In this document: piece after piece, positions 25,201 through 37,800 of the stretch | How the letters are laid out: the number at the start of each line of letters is the position of its first letter | How positions within the stretch are numbered: the stretch's first letter is position 1 | Source of the DNA: Parus major | Taxonomy: Eukaryota > Chordata > Aves > Passeriformes > Paridae | Direction of reading: 5' to 3' | Length of the DNA stretch: 64,000 nucleotides | Assembly: GCF_001522545.3 (NCBI RefSeq) | Contig: NC_031769.1 | Location: forward strand, 4,768,896-4,832,895 | Made by a program: the position numbers and the translations under genes | The notes under the pieces: generated by a model | Databases searched by the model: none | What the model saw: the letters and a program-made list of their open reading frames with translations, nothing else | Told to the model about the DNA's origin: nothing

Positions 25201-28200
25201 ACCAAAAGAACAATTTCTCTCACCTTGCTTAGTGAGATGCTGATTGGGATTTTTAAAAATACTTTCTTTACTATCTGTTGGAGTAGAGGTTGATGCATTT
25301 TTATAGCTTTCAGCAGCTTGTACATAGTCCTGGTGTTGATGGTGCTGGACATTAATCAGTGCTGCCAGATTCTGCTGGGGAGAAATTGGTCCTGGTTACT
25401 TTGAAGGGTGAGGACTCTGTGCTCTCTGCTGTGTTTCACAAACCTGCAGCAGCGATAAAGAATGCAAGATAACCAAATAACAACCACAATAATTTCTGAA
25501 AGCTTTTCAGAGCAGTTTCATTTGTGTCTGTGTGTCCTTTGGAAGGGAAGGGGACCTTGAAATCACCTTTTTCTGGTCCAAACCAGAGGACTCAATTCAA
25601 TGACTGGCTGGAAACTTCAGCTTCACTCCCAAAACTCTGAGGTGACTTATCCCAAAATCCCAGTTATTCCAGTGTGCTGATGGCTGTATCACTGACTGCC
25701 ACCAACCCAGCTGAGCAGCTCCTGCATCCAGCAGTGCTGCTTAAGTGCTGGAACATTTCCAAGAGCTCTGTTTGCACAGGAAATACCTTTGCTTACCAAC
25801 CCGAGCAGCTCTGATAGCACTGGAACAGTGGAACAGTAAAAGGAGACAAAAGAATAAGCTGGGTAAGTCTCTGCAAGGCTTAGTAATAAGAAGAATCAGA
25901 TTATTAAACTCATGTAATGCTCTGTACAGCTGTACTAGAGATTTGGAAGCACCACAACCTCCTTTACCACCAACATCCTATTTATACAAAATGGAAATTC
26001 TCTTTTGTGAATATGAGAGGGAGTTTGAAACACAACAGTACAAGAAAATCCACAAACCTGGACATAGCTGAACCCTTTCCTCTGCCTTAAATGTAGAATT
26101 ATCCTTCTTTATGCTTCTCCAAGGTTAAAAGATTAGATGCTTTGCAAATTCTGAAGAGGTGATACTGTTAACAAGGTGATGATCATTTAAATTGTTTATG
26201 TATGATGCATATATGAAAATGTTGCCTTATCACTGTTAGAATTCCCATTCAGGAGCATCCTGTGCATGCCTTCCAAGAGGTATAAATTAATATGACTGAA
26301 AATAGTGATGCATTTATTAATATTTGCCAGTGAAGTGGATAATTCCATCAGATAATTGTTCAGGAATAAATTCAATTGTTCATGTGATAAAGGGTCTGCA
26401 AACCATCTGCACAAGTGGAAGATGAAATGAATCTCCTTTAAGAAAATGCAGTTTAAACAGGTTTTATCTATAAAGTTTTCTTCCTTTTAATTTTGAATAA
26501 TGAGTTTCTGTAAACATTATTTTCCTCTGTAATGTTGAGTTCCTGCTCCCAGTTATTTTGACCAAAATAATTGTTTGGGGCAACTTCTTTCACAATCCTG
26601 AAATTTATTACAGGCTGCTGCACAGGCATATTACTGCATAAATATTTTTAATTGATAATGAGGAAAGAACTAATGTTCTATTAATATTTTTCATCATTCT
26701 TAACTAATAAACCTCGTTCACAGAATTTCCTCTGTATTGCAAGCTTATTTCTGAAGCTTGCTGATTTTAGACAGTCAATATTTGAAAACATTAATCCTTT
26801 GAGACCTTGAATGTTATTCCTTTATAATTTCTGGTGAGTTCTACACTGAAACAGTTCTGAAAGAAGCCAAAGATCTTTCTACTACAAAATCCTTCCATCA
26901 TACTGAAAAATTACTTGTACAACAAGCTTGAATCTTTAATAACAGCTACAGTCAAGAATTGCCTGTTTTTTTTTTCCAGTGGCTGAAAAAAGAAACCTAC
27001 AACTAGCTCAGCTGCAGCTTTTTATACTGTATCTACAGATCTAAATGTAGAGCAGTCAGCACACATTTCACATTTACATAGGGACCTTTAGAAAAGACTG
27101 ATACTGCAGGCAAGCTGTAAGTGCTAAACACACAAAGAGCTTTGAAAATTAAGCATTTAAAGTGTACAGTTCTCTGCAGGATCTGCCAGTTCTGTGTGGC
27201 ATTGTTTTTGTTCCATTGCCATGAATGATAAATGACATTTCTTTCAAAATTCAGTATCTGCAAAAGCAAAGACCTGATGCAGATATCATTGTGTGGAAAT
27301 GCCATAACACTGCAGTATTTGTAGTGGCATAAAGCCCTGTAACAATCACAATATATTTCTGATTTCCTGCCAGTTGTTATGGTTTTAACCATGCATCATG
27401 GACTGATTTTATTATAAAAGGAAAATCTTCTGTTTTGGAGAATGCCTAAAATATTCCTTGCTATTTATTACCAATAATACAATCTTATTTTCACTGTCTA
27501 ATACACAATTAACAGAATAAAATTTCAAAATGTTAAATTTCAAAAAGTGTTTGCTAAGAAATTTGACAACAATTTTCACCCACCAATTAGGGATTTACCA
27601 GTTCTTATGACATGAATGTGTCACCTTTGTTCAGTGTCACATGGGACCAAAAATTCTCCTTTTCCTGTTTTCAGAACCTCTTTTAAATGCAAAAACTTGA
27701 ACTTTTAAATGCAGACTGTTTCCTGTACAACACAACCAATGAGGAAAGAATATTTACAGGAAAAAAAAACCACAGGAAGAAGAGGCTGGAAAATCTTAAA
27801 GTCCTTTTTATCACTAGGTCAAGATTTGCCTCTTAGTGGAAAAATCATTGAGACCTGTTCAGAAAGCTCTTTAATTCCAGCTTCTTTGCTGCTGGCATAT
27901 AATTACATCAAAGTAATTCCAAAGTAACCACCAAATGTAAGCAGACACAATGAAACAGTGTTAACCCCAACCATTGTTTTATTTTCCTTTTGTGGAAACA
28001 AATAAACTTTCTTCCCCATCTGAAGAAGTTTTGGAATAATATAGAAATAAAAAATCAATGAAATATCCTAGATTTTATAATGAACAAGAAATGTAATCTA
28101 GATAATTATAAACTAAGGTACGGTATACATTAGTTTTTGCATATTTATGCTTATTCGTATTTGGCTAAAAGTTTAATGATCTCATTTTACTTTTTAAATA

Positions 28201-31134
28201 GAGGCCTTCTGCCTTGCCATGGATGAAATACCATTGATACACTCCCTCTCAAGATCCAGGAGACATTTTCAGGCTTCTGTCAAATCCTTCATAATTTTTA
28301 TCCATTATCTATATAAACATTACTGCATAATATAATTAATTTGTCCACACATTCTTCCTGTTTCTTTGATTTTCAAGCTCTAAACCAGCCCCCAAATCTA
28401 AAAACTAAGATATTCAAATGCTAAAGATTAACTAAAAATGTGCTGAATGTGTAAAATTTTGAAAAGTGATGTAACAGCAACAACACTCAAACAAAACAAA
28501 CCAAAACCGTCCTGTGCTTGAAACACATGTGCAGAGCTTCTCAGATTGTGCTGCTGAAAGCAAAATTGTTCATCATTTGCCAGATTGGAAAGTAAAGCAA
28601 TAAGTTTTCTTCTTTAGAAAGTATATTTTTTAAAAATTAAATATTTTTGCAAGAAGTCACACTGAATATACAACATATATTTTCATCTACATATTATATA
28701 TATAAATATAATTCTTCACTGACAGATCTTTGTTTTCCTAAAATTTATTACCTCAGAATAAATAACTTTCTTCTCTAGTGTCTGAAACACTCTTGTGCTG
28801 ATGTTTCAGAAACACCCATGCAACCATTTAAAATAAACCTTTAGTGCAGCACAGAATCATCCTCAGGGGAGCCACATGAAAATAAAGCTTGATTTCTCTC
28901 TGTGAGGAGACACAATGTGTCACTACCAATCCTGCTATGCAATGCTGCTCTTTAATAATTTATTGGAGTCTCTGGGCTCTGGGTAAGCTGACAAATTGAA
29001 TATGGAAGCACTGCTCAGGTGTTGAATAAACATGAGCTAAAGTATTTTTCCAAACAAACAAAACTGCTGCAAAAGAGTGGCCCGGGGCAGATTAGATTTT
29101 TTTTTTTCAGTAATTTATTGACAGCAGCACTATTTTTGGTGCTAGTTTCTTTAGTAAATTAGATAAAATGCTACTTAAAACATGCCTACATTTATCGAAT
29201 CACCCCTAGATTTCTTTTGTTCTACAACTCCTCATTTAACCTGCAGAGGTGGATGAAGCACTGGGTTAATGGACCATCAAGACTGTTGGAACCTGTGACA
29301 AGCAAAATGTAAAAAAAAAAGTTATAGAAAAGGACCACCTTATCCATATTTTTCCACCTTTTGTCATCTCAGTGCATATCTCTCTTTCCAGGCTTTTAGA
29401 TTATGAGAAAAACCAGTGTTTGAATTTTTTGATAACTCTTTGAATGATCTTTCAGTGATCATTCACACCCTCACAATCTATTTATCTTTTAGCCATGCAT
29501 TGATATAAATATAACTCAAGACATTGCTGCTTAGTTTCCTTAAAATAAACCTTGATAAAGCTTTGATGAGGGAGATTTTGGAATCCAAGCACGCAAATTG
29601 CTTCTTTCTGTGTATTTCCAGATGTGTGAGACAAGATATTCCTTTATCAGAGCCATGTTGGCTCTTCCCAAGAATTTAATACTCAGGTAGCCATCAAAAA
29701 TATCACTTATTCTAGTTTCTCTTACTTTATTAAGGCTTGCAGAACTCTCCTTCAGATCTCTGCTAGAATTCCTTGTTAAAAAATTGGATCTTTATTACTT
29801 CCTAGTCCCCCAAATCTGCTTGGGGCTCATTCCCCTGCTCCTCCAGAAAGATGGGATAAGTACCACCTAATTCTGCAGATTTTCTGCTTATTTTCCCTGT
29901 TCATGGGTACTTCCACCTCCACCTTAAACACAAGATAATGCAAAGAAAAGTTTGGGGATGGGAACCTCTTCACTGCCTGTAAAGAACTCCTCTAGATCTT
30001 CCTTTTTGGGTTTTTTATTGGTTTTTTTTTACTATGTTCTTGTATTTCCTAACTACTAATTTAGTACTGGAATCAGACTCTCTTCTCTGGTACCTGCTTT
30101 TGGTACATCTGAAGAAATGTTTCTCATTTCTGTTGTTTGTAAAAATACAATTACACAGTCAGCACTGGAGCTCCTCATTGGCTCACCTGCTACAAAAGAC
30201 ACTCTGAAGAAAAGCAGTTTAATACAAAATATAACTATAAGGTTCCCAAATATACCCAGCAGAAAATTCTCACAGATAAATGTTTGGCATATTTTTTTTT
30301 TCCCCTGAATACTTTTACTTCCCATCTGCTCAATGAATGTGATGCACAGATCTGCAGTCACAGCTTAGAGACAACTCCAGGGAAAAGTTACTTAAAAAGG
30401 CTCCTGAGAATATCCTGTGCTTTCTTTGGATAAATATGAACCAAAGTGTGTGGATTTTCAAGCATAAATAGCTCCTGAAGTGAGGGAATGTAAGAATTTC
30501 ATTTGGAAGCAAAGGCAAAAAGGAAAAAAAAGATTTTTTTTTTTTTAACTTTTTTTTTCCTGTTTTTATGTATCACATTTGAACCACAGAGATTATGTGG
30601 ATGGATCCTTTGAAAACTGAGATCTTTGAGGTGAGAGCAGTACTACCAAGGAGTTTTAGTGAAATCTGTACTTTTATACTGAAATGAAAATGTTCATGCA
30701 GGAAATAGAACTCATATTTTAATGATATTAATATAATAACACTTCAAAACAATTTTGCTACGTTGAGAATTTTCAGAACTTTTCAATTTGTGAGTTAAAG
30801 GCAGAATCAGAAGGATCCATCCTAAGCAGAGCACAGTGGGGCAGACACGAAATTTCAGGGGTGGAAATACCACAGCCTCATAGTGATCACCTACCACTTG
30901 TAAAACAGCAACACTGGCCCATTGGTTTACCTCTTCAGCTATTATTGCTAAAAATTGTCTCAGCTGGTAGAAATACTGTTCTTGAGCACAATTTTGTGTC
31001 TGTGGAGAGGAACAGAAACACAGTATTGGTAAAAAATTAGCAATAGTCTCTTTCTGGATTATACTGTCAGGGGGGATGATTTTTTAAGACAGAATGAGAA
31101 CAGTAGTGGATGAGTTTGAAGTTTTTTTCATAGT

Positions 31135-31352
31135 CTTAAGGTGTGCCAGGGGAGGTTTAGGTTGGACATCAGGAGGAATTCCTTCACAGAGAGGGTTGAT
31201 TAGACACTGGAATGGGCTCCCCATGGAGGCGGTGGAGGGAAGACTGGGGGTGGCACCCAGTGCCATGGTCTGTGGCCCCGGTGGTGTTCCTTGATAGGTT
31301 GGATCCAGTGATCTCAGAGTTTTCCCCAACATAAAAAACTCCGTGATTCAGC
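31135..31352 (+). mobile_element. CR1 LINE 3' fragment abutting the GORASP1 CpG island
   Basis: GGGGAGGTTTAGGTTGGACA, AATTCCTTCACAGAGAGGGT, CTGGAATGGGCTCCCCATGG, then the end phrase CTCCGTGATTCA. It ends about 25 bases before the GC-rich promoter begins. Confidence 0.85.
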
Positions 31353-31378
31353 GATTTAATGACTCTGGGAATCCAGCG

Positions 31379-31530
31379 CCGCCCCCGTCCCTCACTACAG
31401 GCCCCGTCCCTCACTACAGGCCCCGCCACATCTAGATGTGTATAAGAGACAGCTATAGCCCCCGCCCCTCAATACGGCCCCGCCCCTCACTACAGACCCC
31501 GCCCCTCACTGCAGGCCCCCGCCCCCTCCG
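31379..31530. repeat. GC-rich tandem repeat, about 20-bp unit, upstream of GORASP1
   Basis: About six to seven imperfect units of the form GCCCCGCCCCTCACTACAG, each with a GC-box core. The array is interrupted at about 31,427-31,452 by Nextera adapter sequence, so the copy number here is unreliable. Confidence 0.75.
31427..31452 (+). other. Nextera (Tn5 mosaic end) adapter sequence left in the assembly
   Basis: Bases 31434-31452 are AGATGTGTATAAGAGACAG, the exact 19-bp Tn5 mosaic end used in Illumina Nextera libraries. The seven bases before it (CACATCT) are the end of the same element in inverted orientation, so 26 bases match the fused double end that marks the circularisation junction in Nextera mate-pair libraries. 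This is not native sequence. Confidence 0.92.
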
Positions 31531-31797
31531 TAGTAACCACGCCCCCTTCTCCGCCCCCCGCAGCAACGCCTCGCTTCTCCCTCTCCGTCCCCGTCGCTAG
31601 GGGGCGTTCCCCGCCGGTCACGCGCCAGGGCGCGGAGCCGAGCCGCGCTCCCACATCGCTCCGCAGAGTCCCCGCGCTGCGCTCGGCGCTCGGCTGCTCG
31701 GGCCTGCGGGAGCGGCGTGAGAGCGATGCTCGGGGCCGCCGCCGCCTGAGGGCCGGGTCCGCTCGGGTCCCGGCGGAGCGGTGGCGGGGCGGCCGCC

Positions 31798-31860
31798 ATG
31801 GGGCTGGGATCCAGCTCCGAGGGTCCCGGCGGCGGCGCCGAGGGCTTCCACGTGCACGGG
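31798..31860 (+). CDS. GORASP1: GORASP1 coding exon 1
   Basis: Encodes residues 1-21 ([21 protein letters not shown]), ending in phase 0 at a GTGAGG donor. It holds the myristoylation signal and lies in very GC-rich sequence. The intron that follows is about 1.9 kb. Confidence 0.95.
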
Positions 31861-34800
31861 GTGAGGCGGCCGCCGCCGGGCCCGCGGGGAGAGGGAAGGA
31901 GGGAGGTTGGGAGGCCCGCGAGGGGCGGCGGGCGCTGGGGCGGGTCCGGCGGGGCCCCGCTGCCGCATCCCGCCCGTGGTGGCTGGGTCGCCCCGGCTCC
32001 CACCTGTGGGCTCCTTCCCGGAGCTGCCACGCCGGCAGGGGCGGGGCGGCCGCGCCGCTCCCGATACCAGCGGGTGCCCGTCCCGACAGCTGCAGCGAGC
32101 TCGGGGCCGCGACCTGGCGGGACTTGGCTGCCGAACAGCTTGGGGGAGGCCTGGGGGGCTGCTCTCGAAGTTGTTAAAGAGTAGAACAGCGCTTCTTCTC
32201 TCCCTGTTCCCCTCCTGTTCCCCCTGCTCCCCTCCCCGTTCCCCTTCTCTTTCTGCTCCCCTCTATCTCTCCCTGTTCTCTCTCCTTATTCCCCTACTTC
32301 CCTCCTTCTTCCCCTGCTCCCTTCTCTGTGGATCTTCACAGCATCATGTTAGGGGGTTAATTCCCGCTCCAGCGGTGCTTTCCTCCGTGGCTGCCTCTCC
32401 CAGATGTAGATGCAAATTTGTTGTAACTCCTCTTTAGCAGATGTCTGCACGTACAGTGGTGTAAATGCATATCTGGAATGATGGGCAGATGCTTGCATGA
32501 GTTATTGTTTCTTTCGGTGGGTATTTTCCTTCCCTGGAATAAGAATGGGAGCGTTGCTGCCACGTGCTGTTTCCACTTCATCTGCATTCTGTGTTTCTCA
32601 GCATAAAGCTGCAGTATAAAGTGTTTCTCAGCAGTATAAAGCTGCCTGTTTGCTTTTGATGCAGTTCAGGGTTGTGATCAAAGTTACTGCTTCTACTCCA
32701 GCTGTGGTTACAGTGCTCAGTTTTGACTTTGAAAATAAAGCATGATTTTTAGTCTTATTTTTGCTTTGGAAGCTTTTATTGAAGTAACTATGCTATTAAA
32801 TATATTTTATAACTTTTATAGACAGTTCTGTCAGCAAAAGCCACAATGCCAGTACAACTTTATCTTTTTAAAAAAAGGTAAAAATATATATCTAGCATTT
32901 TGGTAACACCAGACCAAATACAAGATGTAGGAGTTTTAACTTTCCTAGCAATGAACTTCCCAGTTTAGATGATGTCTGGGTTGTAATTTTATACTTAAAT
33001 TGTGAGGTGGCCCTCAGGAGTCAAATATATCTTAGGTTAAGGGCTGCTGAGTTAACAAAAAGCGAAGTCAAGAGCAAATTGTCAGTAGGTTTGCAGTGAT
33101 TCCATAACACCACCTTGCTTTCTCTGTGTACCTTGAAGTGGGTGGACTTTAATGTAATCTGCAAACTTTTTGTGGGGTTTTTCCTGGTATGAAGGTGTTT
33201 TATGAGTATTCTCACTATTGATGGCATCTCTTCTATGACAACTTTGGTTCTAATGCAATTGAAATGTCCCAACTCTTATTTCTTAAGAGTCTTTTCTAAG
33301 TGGTGGCAGTTTTCTTGATCAGAACTTGTAGGCAGGCGTGTGCTTGTGTAAATATTCCTGTTCCAATAGGCTGGAAATGTGGGAAGCCAGCTGTCACTTG
33401 TGTTCACGGAAAAATGGATCTGATGCAAGTAGGGACTCTCACTGTGCTCAGGTTGTTAGAACCAAGGAAGAAAATCCTGCAGCAGCACATTGAAAAACAA
33501 ACATTTCTCCAAAGTATTCAGCATTTAATAATTCCAAGCTGTGAACTCTGAATCACAACATTTATGTCTTAAATGGGGTTCAAAACCTGCTTTTACAGCT
33601 TCATTTGGATATCTGTTCATAGTTTTATAAAAGTAAGATTGAGGGCAGTCATTGGGTGCCTTATCTCTGGCTCAGCTCAAAAGTAAATATTGAATCAAGT
33701 GTAAAGATTAACACCTTCACTTATGTAACTGGAGATCAGTGTAGAATAATGATAAAATGTATGTTCTGCAGGTCCAAGAGAATTCCCCAGCCCAACAAGG
33801 AGGACTGGAACCTTTCTTTGATTTCATCATTGCCATAGGACACACAAGGCTTGTAAGTCTCAAACAATTTCAGTGTTTTTTTCCACCCTCCATGAACTGT
33901 GGGTGCTGTAATGATGATGAAAGGTAAAAGCCATAACTGGCACAAGCAGAGAAACTTTTCACATTGGACATTAAAAGTAAAGTAAAATTTGAAGGTGTTC
34001 AAAGTCGCTTTGGCTGGATCCAAGTTTGAAGGAAAGCTTTTGTTTATGCCTTTACTCACCTTAACTTCTTAACAGGTTAACACAATGTTTATGTTGTTGC
34101 TCATTTGTACTCATTTGTGAATACTGAACTAGTGAGTCAATAGTCAGAGCTCAGTATTTGTTTAAACAAAATAGTTTCAACATTTGATAAAACACGGAAA
34201 AGAATCATAGCCTGTCTACTTGTACTTTCAAGACAAAGAACACAGTTCCTGTGTGTTATGAGAGAAGAGCTGAGTTTTGGTCTGGTGGGGTTTTTCTGAG
34301 TTTTGATTGGGGCTTTACCTTGTATGCTCCACCCTAACCAAATACAAGCTGAATTCATTAAGTTTTGTCTTGGTTTCATGAGATGTCTTTTTTAGAAGTG
34401 ATCATTATAAGGGCAGATTTGGGGGAAGGTAATTAATCTTCTAACATGACAGAAATGAAGATATTCTTTCACAGTCAGTTTGCAGTGACTTTGAAGGGCT
34501 GTTGAAGAGGGATGAGGCTCAGAGACATGAAGTGAAATGTTGCTGCTCATTGTTAAATGCAGTCGACATCTGATACTGCTGGTATTATTTAATAGCAGTT
34601 GTGAAGGACAGAAATGCCAGTGATGAAATGGAATAACAGGAAGTATTTATGTAAAGGGATGTGTGTTGACAGTACTGACTGCTTTATAGTAAAAGAAAAT
34701 TGAATTGGAAATTGCTGGGATAGTTTGTGAACCACAGAGCCTAAACTTTCATACTTTTGGTTCTTTGTATTCAAATTCTGCCACAGATATTACAGGTGCA

Positions 34801-37800
34801 ACTGGAAATAATGTTAATCCTGTATCTCTGCTCTACAGAACAAGGAAAACAATATGTTGAAAGACCTGCTGAAGGCAAATGCTGAGAAAGCAGTGAAGCT
34901 GGAGGTGTATAACATCAAAACAATGAAAATCCGAGAGGTGGAGGTGATCCCCAGTAACATGTGGGGAGGACAAGGCCTCCTTGGAGCCAGCGTGAGGTTC
35001 TGCAGCTTCCAGGGAGCCAATGAACACGTGTGGCACGTTCTGGTGAGGAGGAATCCTTGGCTGGCTCATTATTGGTTGTGTAACCTTGTTTTACAGTGTG
35101 ATGTTTAGCCATAGTGTAAAGTACAGCAACACAGTCACACAGAGGAAGGGAACACAGTCCTGAAGGTTTGTCTGAGCTATTTGAGTAGGGACAAGAAGTG
35201 GGTTGGCTGTCAGGGTTCCCAGTGACAAAAGTAACTCCATCCCAACTGGACCAAACAGGATAGGTGGGAAGGGTTTTTTCATTTTATGTTGAAGAATCAA
35301 TGGCAAAAGCAAAAAAGATTCTGGCCTGATTGTCTCTGTCTTGGCTAAACTTCATTAAAGTAATATTACAAATAGCACCACAAATTTATTTTAAAATTAA
35401 GAGGAAGAGCTGAAAGAGTAGAACTGAATAGGAAAGAATGTTTATGTTTCTGGTTGCTTAAGTAAATGCAATTTCTCAACATGTTCAGAGGAGTAAGAAT
35501 TTTCTTACCATGTTTTACATCTTTCTTACTTAGCATCTTTTACAGGATGTCACACATAGATGTAGACTATTCCAAGAGTTTCTTTTTTATGCCATTAACA
35601 ACATGCTCTTTCCTTCCTTGCTCTGGAAGTTAGCTCTTCTTTTTGTTCATGGTAGTTTACCCTGCTGTGGGTGCAGATGACTCGTGTCACTCTTTCACAG
35701 GACGTTGAGCCTTCGTCTCCTGCGGCTCTGGCTGGTCTCCAGCCATACAGTGACTACATTGTTGGATCTGATCAGATTCTTCAGGAGGTGGGTGCATGTT
35801 CCTTCCAACACAGAGTGATTGTCTTTGTGCCTACCAAGTGTTTGTTGTAGGGTTTGGGTTTGGTATAAATCTGATCAAACATGTGGGGGGGGATTGTGGA
35901 AGGCTGATGTTTATGACAGAAACTTTATGGTTAAGGTAAACATCTTTCTTTTTGGTCTGACAATAAAAATAAGTTGCCACTAAAGATCAAACTACATTGG
36001 TGATTTTTCTGTCTCTGGGTATTTAATGTCTGACATTGAGTAAATAACTGTGTAAAATGTTGACTTTGACATTTGGGTTTATTAACTACTACTTTCTTCC
36101 TGTTTTTTCCATAGTCAGAGGATTTCTTTTCCCTGATTGAATCCCATGAGGGGAAGCCACTGAAGCTGATGGTTTATAACACTGAAGCAGATTCCATCCG
36201 AGAGGTAGTTGTGACTCCCAATGGAGCTTGGGGTGGAGAAGGAAGGTACTGATCTCTCCTGCTGACAGGTTTTACACTTGCTGTAGATGAGCTCCTATTA
36301 GGAGTATTACTACTATCAGTTATTAGTGTTTCCAAGTTAAGCCTTGTTTCCTCACACCTGTCACCCAAAACTCTTAATCTTTAATTAAACAAAAATCAGC
36401 CTAGAACTAGGAATTGGACACATTCAGGATCTAATCCTGTTCAAGTTGAATCAAATGGCAAAACTCCTGTCTTAAGTTCCCAGTTAGCAGAGTATCTGCA
36501 TTCTCATAGTCAAAACATTCAGCTAAAGCAAGAACAAAACCCACCTCAGCTCAGATTAAATACTTGGTAAAGATATAAAATAATGCACTGAAAGCTAAGC
36601 TGTGCATGTCTCAAAGTTCACTGCAAAGTCTTCCTTAAGTACTCTTAAATGGAAATTCTTGCAGGTAGCTATTTCGTGCTATAAACTCTTCTTGTTTAAA
36701 AGAGTCAAAATTTAAAATATTAGCTTTGTTAAGAGCAGCTTTTGTCTTGATTTTTTTCCTCTTGTACAGTTTAGGATGTGGTATTGGATATGGCTATTTG
36801 CACAGAATTCCAACACAGTCCGTGACATCAAAGAAAAAGCCAGAAAGCAAACCACCTTCACCCTCACCAGAAGCTGGAACTCCTGTGCCATCCACTAATG
36901 GTTACACAGAGGTAGGAAAGAGATAAATTCCAATCTCTGCCATGTTCTCTGGAGTTTCAAAATTTTCTGCTGGTTGAGACAGTGGTAATACAGAATGTTT
37001 GAGTACAGCATTCAGTCTTGCTTGAATGAAATGGAGTTGGCTGAAGGGAAAGGAAGAGCTGATGTTGCTGAGCAGGTGCCAGATCACCAGTCACTAATTC
37101 CTGCCAGGTATTTTCTCCTTGTTTTCAAGTCTTGCATCCTACAGCCATGCCAGTCAATGAGGCTCATGTTAGAACATCTACTTCTCTAGGAGACACACCC
37201 TCAAAAACGAAGTTCTGAGAACAGACTGGCTTTAAAAGGCTGAACTGGAACATGTCCTTTCATGGGAGGTTTGGCTACAGGTGAAGCTTCTGATATAAAA
37301 CAATGTTTTTACTTCTTGCTGTCTTATTCCAGACTCCATTGTTGGCACCTACCTCTCAGAATGACATCTCTGAAACAGTTATGAACTTGGATCATTCCAC
37401 AGAGCAAGAAATGAGTGGTTACTCACCAGAAAGTTCTCTTTCTCCTCCTCCCCCTCTCCAGAGAGTTATGGATCCAGGTATGTCTTTTGGGTGCCTTTTT
37501 TTCACCAATTCTTTTGAGTACATTATAGTACATGTTAGTTCTAAATAAACTAATATGGTCTTAAACAAGCTAGAGGTTTAAATTCAGAATTGTGAGCACT
37601 GGTGGTGGTTCTCTTTGAGGTTTTTGACTTACCTGGATTTTAGAGCTGTAGAATTTGGTTACCACGTAAGTTACATTTATTTGTATTTAGTGGTAAGGGG
37701 ACTTCACTGACTTCAGTCTGGATAGAACATGTCCTTTTAAATCTAGTATTTTGTGTTGCAACTAATATTTGCTTTCTCCTTCAGGCTTTCTAGATATGTC

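Larger units (their letters stand above)
16500..31130. other. AT-rich non-coding block, nearly free of CR1
   Basis: About 14.6 kb with low GC. No exon I can assign, no RNA gene and no CR1 terminus seen. Open frames are short, with a maximum of 170 residues at 18431-18943 on the minus strand that resembles nothing I recognise. Confidence 0.6.
31375..32170 (+). promoter_or_regulatory. CpG island and TATA-less promoter of GORASP1
   Basis: Sharp rise in GC and CpG content against AT-rich flanks, covering the 5' UTR, the start codon at 31798 and the beginning of intron 1. Several CCCCGCCCC GC-boxes (Sp1/KLF type) lie at about 31,460-31,560, and no TATA box is apparent. The upstream part is a GC-box tandem repeat carrying adapter sequence, so its true length is uncertain. 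Confidence 0.8.

Noticed and set aside
31506..32437. Long open frames (116-176 residues) on both strands in the CpG island
   Set aside because: High GC suppresses stop codons. The true coding part is only 31798-31860, where the GORASP1 sequence and a splice donor end the exon.
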